Assembly: GCF_900100735.1 (NCBI RefSeq) | Contig: NZ_FNCJ01000004.1 | Coordinates: 126,019-190,018 of the forward strand | Source of the DNA: Paraburkholderia phenazinium | GTDB lineage: Bacteria; Pseudomonadota; Gammaproteobacteria; Burkholderiales; Burkholderiaceae | Length of the DNA: 64,000 nucleotides | Direction: 5' to 3' | Shown: one piece after another, positions 18,520 through 24,817 of the stretch | How positions within the stretch are numbered: the first letter of the stretch is position 1 | Layout of the letters: the number at the start of each line of letters is the position of its first letter | Made by a program: the position numbers and the translations under genes | The notes under the pieces: model-generated | Database searches by the model: none | Told to the model about the DNA's origin: nothing | What the model saw: the letters and a program-made list of their open reading frames with translations, nothing else

Positions 18520-19125
18520 TTACACGCCTGCCTTCGCCAGCACCACAATCGACACGCCCAGCGCCTCGCTCTGCGCGTCCTCATTGCGATACGAATGCGG
18601 CACATGGCCGGGAAACGCGAGCACGTCGCCCGTTTCGAGGCCGTGCCGTTCACCCGCCACAAAGATCGCCACTCGCCCTGCCATGCAGGTGAAATACTCG
18701 CGCGTGCCGGGCAGGTGCGGCGTGCCGCGCATATACGCGCCGGGCGCGAACGCCATCGTCTCCAGAATGCCGTCGGGCATCGGCTCCGGGACCAAAGGCC
18801 GGATCGTCAAACCGTTGCCGCGATTCTGCGCGGAGATATCGTCGACCGCCCACTTGCGGACCTTGGCACGCGGCGACGCAAGTAACTCATCGAGCGGCGC
18901 ACCGAGCGCGCCCGCCACCTTCATCAACACCGCCAGCGAAGGATTGCCCTCGCCCGACTCCAGATTGGCCACCGTCGAGCGCGGCACGCCTGACGCCTTC
19001 GCCAATCCCTCCTGTGTCAGCGCACGCGCATGCCGCAACGCCACCAGATTGCGCGCCAGATGCTGGGCGGCGTGCGCCGTGTCGGGCGAGGTGTCGCGAG
19101 CGGGTTCGTAAGCGGTCTCGTCCAT
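18520..19125 (-). CDS. XRE-family regulator with C-terminal cupin domain
   Basis: A 201-residue two-domain regulator. A helix-turn-helix of the XRE type (LRHARALTQEGLAKASGVPR, then VANLESGEGNPSLAVLMKVA) occupies about residues 25-80. A cupin-2 barrel occupies about residues 115-195 (GTREYFTCMAGRVAIFVAGE, GDVLAFPGHVPHSYRN). Such proteins bind a small ligand in the barrel and repress a nearby gene. It diverges from the SDR/QueA-like pair with about 128 bp between starts, so those genes are the likely target. An alternative start is 12 codons upstream; neither has a strong ribosome binding site. Confidence 0.87.
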   Translation of the reverse strand: MDETAYEPARDTSPDTAHAAQHLARNLVALRHARALTQEGLAKASGVPRSTVANLESGEGNPSLAVLMKVAGALGAPLDELLASPRAKVRKWAVDDISAQNRGNGLTIRPLVPEPMPDGILETMAFAPGAYMRGTPHLPGTREYFTCMAGRVAIFVAGERHGLETGDVLAFPGHVPHSYRNEDAQSEALGVSIVVLAKAGV

Positions 19126-19253
19126 CGTATCGACTTTCTGACAAGGAGTTGGACATCGCACTCGGCCGTGCGGCGTGGGATTCCTATTATCGGGCCATCG
19201 AGACGGCGCAGGTATAGCGATCGTCTCCCTCTGACAGTTTTGGGAGAACCCAC

Positions 19254-19988
19254 ATGACCAGAACCAACAAAAACCTGCACGGCGTGCGCGTCGCCCTCAC
19301 CGGCGGCACCTCGGGACTCGGCCTCGCGTTACTGGACGAACTGCTGGCGCGCGGCGCGCAGGTCGCCTTCATCGCGCGCCACGAGCGGCGCGTGGCCGAG
19401 GTGGCCGCGACACGCACGAGGGTAGCCGGCATCGTCGGCGATGTCGCGGACAAGGACGACATCTATCCGCTCGCGCTGCAGATCAGCGGCCTGCTCGGCG
19501 GCGTCGACGTGCTGGTGAACAATGCGTCGGCGCTCGGACCGGTGCCGCTCGCGTTGCTCGCCGACACCGAATGCGAAGACTTCGAATACGCACTCGCGAC
19601 CAACCTGCTCGGACCGTTCCGTCTTACCCGCGCATTGCTCGGCTCGCTGAGCGCGGCCGCCCGCGAGCGCGGCGGGGCCGTCGTGCTGAACGTCTCCAGC
19701 GACGCAGCCATCGAGCCCTATCCGACGTGGGGCGCGTACGGCGCCAGCAAGGCCGGCTTGCGGCACCTGAGCCGCATCTGGGACAAGGAACTCGCCACCC
19801 AGAGAGTGCGGGTGCTGTCGCTCGACCCAGGCGATATGGATACGCCGCTGCATGCGCTCGCCGCGCCCGGCGACGACCCCGCCAGCCTGAAGCGCCCCAC
19901 CGACGCTGCCCGCGAATTCGCCGACGCGATCGAAGCGGCCTTGCACGCCCTGCGCAACCCTGCCCAGCTTGAAGGAGTACGAGCATGA
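19254..19988 (+). CDS. short-chain dehydrogenase/reductase
   Basis: A 244-residue classical SDR. The nucleotide-binding TGGTSGLG motif is at residues 16-23, NNASALG is the NNAG equivalent, and the catalytic set is Ser in LNVSSDA plus YGASK (Tyr and Lys). The acidic or basic preference at the end of beta 2 (ARHERR) suggests NADP(H). The substrate is unknown. Its stop overlaps the start of the QueA-like gene (ATGA), so the two are cotranscribed and coupled. Confidence 0.9.
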   Translation: MTRTNKNLHGVRVALTGGTSGLGLALLDELLARGAQVAFIARHERRVAEVAATRTRVAGIVGDVADKDDIYPLALQISGLLGGVDVLVNNASALGPVPLALLADTECEDFEYALATNLLGPFRLTRALLGSLSAAARERGGAVVLNVSSDAAIEPYPTWGAYGASKAGLRHLSRIWDKELATQRVRVLSLDPGDMDTPLHALAAPGDDPASLKRPTDAAREFADAIEAALHALRNPAQLEGVRA

Positions 19989-21100
19989 CGATGCGCGCTG
20001 CCACCCTGCCGGTTCAACGGCCCCACGATGCCCGCCTGCTGGTGATCGACTCGCGCGGCCATATCGAACACCGCCCACGTACGGCCCTCGCGCAATTGCT
20101 GCGCGAAGGCGACTGCGTGATCGCCAACGACGCGGCAACCATGCCGGCGAGTCTGCAAGGCATCCATCGACGCAGCGGCGCCGCGATCGAAGTCCGGCTC
20201 GCGGGCCGTGCGTCACTCGATCCCGCGGACGTCAAACGCTTTACCGCCGTGGTGTTCGGCACGGGCGATTTCCACACGCCGACTGAAGCGCGCAGCGCCC
20301 CACCCGAGCTGTTGCCTGGCGACCGGCTGAGGTTCGGCAAGCTCGGTGCGAGGATCGTGCGCACGCTCGATCACCCGCGTTTTGTCGAGCTGCGATTCGA
20401 AGCGGATGCAGCCCGCATCTGGCGTGCGCTGGCAGAACAGGGCAAGCCGGTTCAGTACGCGCATCTGCAGGACGCGCTCGCCTTGTGGGATGTGTGGACA
20501 CCGATCGCCGCGCAACCGGTAGCGTTCGAACCGCCGTCGGCGGGGTTCGTACTCGACTGGCGCACGGTTAAGGAATTGCAGACGCGCGGCATCGGCTTTG
20601 CGACGCTCACGCATGCAGCAGGACTGTCATCCACCGGCGATGCTGCTCTCGATGCCCGCTTGCCGCTCGACGAGCCCTACCGCATTCCGGCCGCAACGGC
20701 GACGCTAATCGCCGCCACTCGCGCGCGGCAAGGTCGCGTGGTGGCGATCGGCACGACAGTGGTGCGGGCGCTCGAACATGCGGCAAGCGGCGATGGCATC
20801 GTGCGGGCAGGGGACGGCGTCGCCAACCAGCGGATCGGATCGCAGACGAAGCTGCGCGTGGCCGACGTGATCGTCTCCGGCACGCATGAACCGGAGACGA
20901 GTCACTACGCGTTATTGCGCGCCTTTACCGATACGTTGACTTTGCTTGGGGCAACCCAGGAACTCGAGGCGCATCGCTATCGCACACATGAGTTCGGCGA
21001 TTCGGTGTGGATCGAGCGGCGCGCCTGTGTGGTGCGAGGGATGTCCGCGCGTCCAGTGAATCCGCGGAAGCGGGAGCGCGAGCGTTGCGAGACCTGTTGA
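19985..21100 (+). CDS. divergent QueA-like protein (SAM:tRNA ribosyltransferase-isomerase family)
   Basis: A 371-residue relative of QueA, the enzyme that transfers and isomerises the ribose of SAM onto 7-aminomethyl-7-deazaguanine in tRNA. Family segments are recognisable: ARLLVIDSRGHIEHR, LLREGDCVIAND, AIGTTVVRALE and HRYRTHEFGDSVWI. But several hallmarks differ. The N-terminal substrate segment is shortened, NDTRV reads NDAAT, the HVGAGTF motif reads THAAGLSSTG, and TNFHLPKST reads SGTHEPETS. The true queA normally lies beside tgt, which is not here. It may act on another substrate with its coupled SDR partner. Confidence 0.8.
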   Translation: MTMRAATLPVQRPHDARLLVIDSRGHIEHRPRTALAQLLREGDCVIANDAATMPASLQGIHRRSGAAIEVRLAGRASLDPADVKRFTAVVFGTGDFHTPTEARSAPPELLPGDRLRFGKLGARIVRTLDHPRFVELRFEADAARIWRALAEQGKPVQYAHLQDALALWDVWTPIAAQPVAFEPPSAGFVLDWRTVKELQTRGIGFATLTHAAGLSSTGDAALDARLPLDEPYRIPAATATLIAATRARQGRVVAIGTTVVRALEHAASGDGIVRAGDGVANQRIGSQTKLRVADVIVSGTHEPETSHYALLRAFTDTLTLLGATQELEAHRYRTHEFGDSVWIERRACVVRGMSARPVNPRKRERERCETC

Positions 21101-21211
21101 CTCTGTGATGTCGCGGGGGGGCGCCTGCATGCCCTGCAAAGCACGCCCAGACAATTTCCGCATTTCGAGATTGACGGGGATAGATCAGACCAGATAGAAT
21201 CTCTGATTCGT

Positions 21212-21288
21212 CGGAGCGTAGCGCAGCCTGGTAGCGCATCTGATTTGGGATCAGAGGGTCGTAGGTTCGAATCCTATCGCTCCGACCA
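21212..21288 (+). tRNA. tRNA-Pro(TGG)
   Basis: A complete cloverleaf: acceptor CGGAGCG with CGCTCCG, D arm GCGCAGCCTGGTAGCGC, anticodon loop TTTGGGA with anticodon TGG, T arm TAGGTTCGAATCCTA, and an encoded CCA. A terminator follows 8 bp later. Confidence 0.97.
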
Positions 21289-21295
21289 TAGAATC

Positions 21296-21330
21296 AAAGG
21301 GTTACACGTTTCGGCGTGTAACCCTTTTTC
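21296..21330 (+). terminator. Rho-independent terminator after tRNA-Pro
   Basis: AAAGGGTTACACG and CGTGTAACCCTTT form a 13-bp stem with a 6-base loop, followed by TTTTTC on the plus strand. It ends the tRNA transcript. Confidence 0.9.
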
Positions 21331-21355
21331 TTTTCTGCCATTGAAGGATCGATCC

Positions 21356-21559
21356 GTGCGCAAATTCGTATCGCTCATTCTGCTCGTGGCCAGCGCCGCA
21401 GCATTCGCACCCGTTACCGCCGAGGCGCATCCGCGCGTGGTCTGCAAACGGGAATGGTATCGAGGCCACCTGGTGCGCCGTTGCCGTCAGGTTCCGCCGC
21501 CGCATCATCACCGGCATCACCGCCGTCCGCCTCCGCATCGCAAGCCGAACTACGTCTAA
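21356..21559 (+). CDS. small secreted histidine/proline-rich basic protein
   Basis: A 67-residue protein. Residues 1-25 form a signal peptide ending AEAHP. The mature part has two cysteines (VVCKREWYRG and RRCRQV) and ends in a His/Pro/Arg-rich tail PPPHHHRHHRRPPPHR, which could bind metal. The start is GTG with AAGGA about 9 bases upstream. I do not recognise a named family. Confidence 0.65.
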   Translation: MRKFVSLILLVASAAAFAPVTAEAHPRVVCKREWYRGHLVRRCRQVPPPHHHRHHRRPPPHRKPNYV

Positions 21560-21622
21560 CTCAACCGCCGGGTGGTGTGCCGCGAGCCGCATCGAGCTCG
21601 AACGTCCCGTCCACCACCCTCA

Positions 21623-21781
21623 TCAATGTTTGGGCCTGCTGAGATCGTAAAGGCGGCGGCGCTGCATCTCGCCGATCACGCGCTTGCGCATCATCTCGCG
21701 CCGGTAGTGGCCGACCGCGAAAATCACCGCGAACAATAAAACCGAAAATCCAATTGCGGTGGCCAAGACCGTTTCGTCCAT
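21623..21781 (-). CDS. 52-residue single-pass membrane protein
   Basis: This frame encodes MDETVLATAIGFSVLLFAVI, then a basic cytosolic tail YRREMMRKRVIGE ending LSRPKH. A near-consensus AGGAGG ribosome binding site lies 5 bases before the ATG, which favours it over a longer overlapping minus-strand frame without such a site. It resembles the 57-aa protein at 18.2 kb in size, topology and the YRRE motif. A perfect 15-bp inverted repeat lies just upstream. Function unknown. Confidence 0.72.
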   Translation of the reverse strand: MDETVLATAIGFSVLLFAVIFAVGHYRREMMRKRVIGEMQRRRLYDLSRPKH

Positions 21782-21797
21782 GACGCCCTCCTATGTC

Positions 21798-21831
21798 GAC
21801 CGGAGTAAGCGCTTTGGCGCTTACTCCGGTC
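21798..21831. repeat. perfect 15-bp inverted repeat upstream of the 52-aa protein gene
   Basis: GACCGGAGTAAGCGC and GCGCTTACTCCGGTC are exact reverse complements separated by TTTG. It lies 17 bp before the ATG of the minus-strand small membrane protein. No T run follows on either strand, so a leader hairpin or operator is more likely than a terminator. Confidence 0.75.
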
Positions 21832-21960
21832 CCATGCAAAGCCAGATACTGCGCTCATCCGCAGCGGTGTTCGCTTCGCCACCCGCAATTCGAAGTCTGC
21901 ATACGGCTTGCTGACCGTACCTGACCACCGGCGTGCTCTACGCCGCGCTAACCGCTGCGC

Positions 21961-22224
21961 TTAGCGCTGACCTGCTTGCGACGTACCATTGCTGCCTGCG
22001 CCGTAGCCACTTGCATCGCCCTTTTCGGCAGCGACGCGGGCTTCGGCAGCCTGAATGTTTTCCGGGTAATGAATCCAGTCGCTCGGGTTGTAACCGGCCT
22101 TCTCGACCTGAACCAGATCCGCACGCACTTGTGCACGCGTCACCCCTTGGGTTGACTGGGCAAACGCGGCAAGCGGCGCCGTAATCAGAGCGGCAATGAC
22201 AACGGCTTCAATCAGCGACTTCAT
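21961..22224 (-). CDS. DUF4148 family secreted protein
   Basis: An 87-residue protein of the DUF4148 family, abundant in Burkholderiaceae. It has a signal peptide ending AAFA before QSTQG, then the family core VTRAQVRADLVQVEKAGYNP and WIHYPENIQAAEARVAAE. GGAGG precedes the ATG. It is expected in the periplasm. Function is unknown; some relatives respond to stress. Confidence 0.9.
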   Translation of the reverse strand: MKSLIEAVVIAALITAPLAAFAQSTQGVTRAQVRADLVQVEKAGYNPSDWIHYPENIQAAEARVAAEKGDASGYGAGSNGTSQAGQR

Positions 22225-22527
22225 GACAACTACCTCCAGAAATTGTTTTGTTCGGCGCTACAGCCACTTGGTGTGCGACCGATGTGAACAGTCTATGATT
22301 ACGGCGACCTAGGGTAAATACCTAGATCACGAATTCACTGTTGCCAAAATCAGCACAATTTCGAGATGAGATCTGACCATTGTTAACAGTCAGCTTTCAT
22401 TGCTCGCCCTAGCATGTAAGCACCGTTTTAATAGATCGCCGCCAGCATCGAGCCATGAGCGGCCGGGGAAAGACATCGGATGCCAGAAAACCGCTCACAG
22501 ACCACAGGCAAAATCGGGGGCGCACAC
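22225..22527. other. AT-rich divergent promoter region, no gene
   Basis: About 300 bp between the DUF4148 gene and a plus-strand hypothetical gene. It is A+T richer than its neighbours and carries a symmetric CTAGG-N7-CCTAG site (separate entry). No ORF is supportable. An upstream in-frame ATG of the next gene (22480) lies inside it. Confidence 0.5.
22309..22325. promoter_or_regulatory. CTAGG-N7-CCTAG inverted repeat, putative operator
   Basis: CTAGGGTAAATACCTAG is a dyad with 5-bp arms and an AT-rich 7-bp centre. It lies about 85 bp upstream of the DUF4148 start, a position suited to an activator or repressor. The regulator is not known. Confidence 0.45.
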
Positions 22528-22815
22528 ATGCTTATGTTTCTTGACAAGGACATCGCACACATCGCCTGCGTCATGCCGGCCGCCCTCGCCGAAGGCCGCG
22601 GCGGGCCGATCCTGTCGTCCGAATATTGGCGCCGGCGGCTCCACAAGCTGCTGGACGCGAGCCATCTGACGCGCTCGCAACTATGTGCACTGGATCGACT
22701 GCTACTCCAGCTCGATGCCTTCGACGCGCGCCATCACCGCGCCGCCCCCACCAGTCAGGCGCCGCTGTCGATCGATATCTCCACCACCCAGGCGCCCCGC
22801 TGGAAAGCCTCCTGA
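22528..22815 (+). CDS. hypothetical protein
   Basis: A 95-residue soluble protein starting MLMFLDKDIAHIACVMPA, with a central SEYWRRRLHKLLDASHLTRSQ helix region followed by a LDRLLLQLDAFDAR helix and a Thr/Pro-rich end. It has no signal peptide and no motif that I recognise. An upstream in-frame ATG at 22480 would add 16 polar residues. It is probably lineage-specific. Confidence 0.6.
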   Translation: MLMFLDKDIAHIACVMPAALAEGRGGPILSSEYWRRRLHKLLDASHLTRSQLCALDRLLLQLDAFDARHHRAAPTSQAPLSIDISTTQAPRWKAS

Positions 22816-22947
22816 GCGCCTGCGGTTGCACCTTAGCCGTCCAACAGCCGGCCCGGCACGTCTTTGGGCGAACTGTTGGCTTGATAACGTTGCTTCGCAA
22901 AACGTCTAACTAAGATGACTGCTGGCAAAATTCTGAAGAGTCACACC

Positions 22948-23031
22948 ATGCGCTATCCGTTCGATATCGCCGTTGCCTATGCCTTACTCCTGCTAGTGAT
23001 GTGCTGCGTCGTGAAGCTGGCGCTGGTCTGA
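22948..23031 (+). CDS. 27-residue hydrophobic peptide, tentative
   Basis: A 28-codon frame encodes MRYPFDIAVAYALLLLVMCC and a short hydrophobic end, a single transmembrane helix. GAAGAG lies about 8 bases before the ATG. Hairpins follow directly. It may be a membrane microprotein, but the ribosome binding site is only fair and chance cannot be excluded. Confidence 0.38.
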   Translation: MRYPFDIAVAYALLLLVMCCVVKLALV

Positions 23032-23047
23032 TCCGCCCAGGTTCAGG

Positions 23048-23102
23048 ACCCGCTTCGCAACGCACCGAAGCGGGTTCGTGACGCACCGCCGTCACGAACC
23101 CG
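23048..23102 (+). repeat. overlapping mutually exclusive hairpins
   Basis: ACCCGCTTCG (23048-23057) pairs with CGAAGCGGGT (23066-23075). The second arm overlaps CGGGTTCGTGACG (23071-23083), which pairs with CGTCACGAACCCG (23090-23102). Only one stem can form at a time, an arrangement seen in attenuators. No T run follows. Confidence 0.55.
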
Positions 23103-23268
23103 CGCGTCGACTCCCTCGCCTTTCTTCGTTACCTCCGAGAACTCCTCTCCCGCTCTTGCCGCGCGCGGCGCTGGCGTCGCATCGTCTTGCTGTCATGTGC
23201 GCACCCATGCGACAGTGGTACAACACAGCGTCGCTCCCGTTTGCGTCGTCCAAGATTAGGAGACATGC

Positions 23269-23727
23269 ATGAATCTGATCCTCTGGCGCCATGCCGAAGC
23301 CGAAGACATCGCTCCGAGCGACCTCGCCCGCCAGTTGACCGTCCGCGGCCGCAAGCAGGCGCAAGCCGTGGCGAAATGGCTGCGCGCGCGGCTCGACGAA
23401 GACGCCGTGATTCTCTCGAGCCCGGCCGTGCGCACCATCCAGACCGTCGAAAGCCTCACCGATCAATACCGTGTGGTGCGCGAACTCGCGCCCGGCGCCA
23501 GTGCGGCTGACGTGCTCGCCGCGGCCGGCTGGCCGGAAGGCATCGCGCCGACCGTGGTCATCGTGGGACACCAGCCCACCTTGGGCCATGTCGCGGCGTT
23601 GTTGCTTGCCAACAGCGAATCGAGCTGGCCCCTTAAAAAAGCCGGGCTATGGTGGCTCGCTAACCGCGAACGCGACGGCGACGAGCAGGTGGTTCTGCGC
23701 GCCGCTATAGGCCCCGATCTGCTGTAA
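23269..23727 (+). CDS. sixA: phosphohistidine phosphatase SixA
   Basis: A 152-residue histidine phosphatase. The catalytic RHAEAED (residues 7-13) at the N-terminus and GHQPTLG (about 105) are the SixA signatures. In E. coli SixA removes phosphate from phosphohistidine on phosphorelay or nitrogen-PTS proteins. AGGAGA precedes the ATG. It lies 132 bp before olsB, but olsB appears to have its own Pho-type promoter. Its place at the edge of a phosphate cluster is suggestive only. Confidence 0.92.
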   Translation: MNLILWRHAEAEDIAPSDLARQLTVRGRKQAQAVAKWLRARLDEDAVILSSPAVRTIQTVESLTDQYRVVRELAPGASAADVLAAAGWPEGIAPTVVIVGHQPTLGHVAALLLANSESSWPLKKAGLWWLANRERDGDEQVVLRAAIGPDLL

Positions 23728-23761
23728 ACCAGCCGCACACTAAACCGGTTTAGCTTACGGA

Positions 23762-23817
23762 CCGTCATCTAAAGGTCACGGCATTGCCATGCGAACGTCA
23801 CCGGGCGTTACTACATT
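23762..23817 (+). promoter_or_regulatory. tandem Pho-box-like elements and -10 upstream of olsB
   Basis: GTCAT at 23764, GTCAC at 23775, GCCAT at 23786 and GTCAC at 23797 repeat at exact 11-bp steps, the spacing of PhoB half-sites. The first box, CCGTCATCTAAAGGTCAC, matches the CTGTCAT-type consensus at 14 of 18 positions by my count. Ten bases after the last half-site comes TACATT, a -10-like hexamer, the same spacing as at pstS in this window. PhoB control of olsB is inferred. Confidence 0.7.
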
Positions 23818-23859
23818 GGCGAAAAAGCGAAATTCTCCTTTTTCGACCTGGAACGCCAC

Positions 23860-24675
23860 ATGCAAGATTTGCCGACGTCCTCCCTGCCGCTCGCTTCGAA
23901 CCTCGAGACACGCCGCCGTCTGCCGCATGCCGAAGAGACGGTCACCGCGCAACACAGGCTGCAAGTCGCCTGGGCGCGTACCGACGAGGAGCTTCGCGAA
24001 GCACAGCGTCTGCGTTACCGTGTGTTCGCCGAAGAAATGGGCGCACGCCTGACCGGCCCGGCTGGCCTTGACGTCGATGCCTTCGATCACTACTGCGATC
24101 ACCTGCTGGTGCGCGATCTCGATACGCTCAAGGTGGTCGGCACCTACCGTGCCCTGCCGCCGCACCAGGCGGCGCGCATCGGCCGCCTGTACGCCGAAAG
24201 CGAGTTCGACGTCTCGCGTCTCACGCACCTGCGCCCGAAGATGGTCGAAGTGGGCCGCTCCTGCGTGCACCCGGACTATCGCAGCGGCGCCGTGATCATG
24301 TCGCTGTGGGGCGGCCTCGCCTCGTACATGCTGCATAACGGCTACGAAACGATGCTCGGCTGCGCGAGCGTGGCGATGGCCGACGGCGGCCACTACGCGG
24401 CGAACCTGTACTGCGCGTTGCGCGACGACGCGATGACGGCGCAGGAATACCGCGCCTTCCCGCACACGCCGCTGCCGGTCGACGAACTGCAAACCGGCGC
24501 GAAGGTTGCCCCGCCGCCGCTCGTCAAAGGCTATCTGCGGCTCGGCGCAAAGATCTGCGGCGCACCGGCCTGGGATCCTGACTTCAATACCGCAGACTTT
24601 CTGACACTGCTGCGCCTGTCGGAAATCAATGCGCGCTATGCACGCCACTTCCTTGGCGATGCGTTGCCGGGTTGA
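23860..24675 (+). CDS. olsB: L-ornithine N(alpha)-acyltransferase OlsB
   Basis: A 271-residue GNAT-fold acyltransferase of the OlsB family, which transfers a 3-hydroxyacyl group from ACP to ornithine, the first step to ornithine lipids. Family features are RYRVFAEEMGA near residue 60, VVGTYRALPP, EVGRSCVHPDYRSG and ADGGHYAANLYCALRDD. Ornithine lipids contain no phosphorus and replace phospholipids during phosphate starvation in several bacteria. Its position beside ppx/ppk/pho/pst and the Pho boxes upstream fit that role. No olsA partner is present here. A terminator follows. Confidence 0.9.
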   Translation: MQDLPTSSLPLASNLETRRRLPHAEETVTAQHRLQVAWARTDEELREAQRLRYRVFAEEMGARLTGPAGLDVDAFDHYCDHLLVRDLDTLKVVGTYRALPPHQAARIGRLYAESEFDVSRLTHLRPKMVEVGRSCVHPDYRSGAVIMSLWGGLASYMLHNGYETMLGCASVAMADGGHYAANLYCALRDDAMTAQEYRAFPHTPLPVDELQTGAKVAPPPLVKGYLRLGAKICGAPAWDPDFNTADFLTLLRLSEINARYARHFLGDALPG

Positions 24676-24717
24676 TCTGCACATTCAGCGTAGCGATGCG
24701 CTGACGCCGTAAACGAC

Positions 24718-24752
24718 AACAGCCCGGCAAAGATCGTTTGCCGGGCTGTTTG
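24718..24752. terminator. bidirectional terminator between olsB and ppx
   Basis: ACAGCCCGGCAAA and TTTGCCGGGCTGT form a 13-bp stem around a GATCG loop. Short T runs occur on the plus strand, and the genes on both sides converge on it. Confidence 0.8.
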
Positions 24753-24817
24753 CTTCGGAGCTCCAACGCAATTGATGCGTCGCCGTCAGCGTCGCACACG
24801 TCGTCTGCTGCGGGTCG

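Noticed and set aside
21561..21839. 92-codon minus-strand frame overlapping the 52-aa protein
   Set aside because: It runs through the inverted repeat and lacks a ribosome binding site, whereas the overlapping 52-codon frame has AGGAGG and a transmembrane helix.
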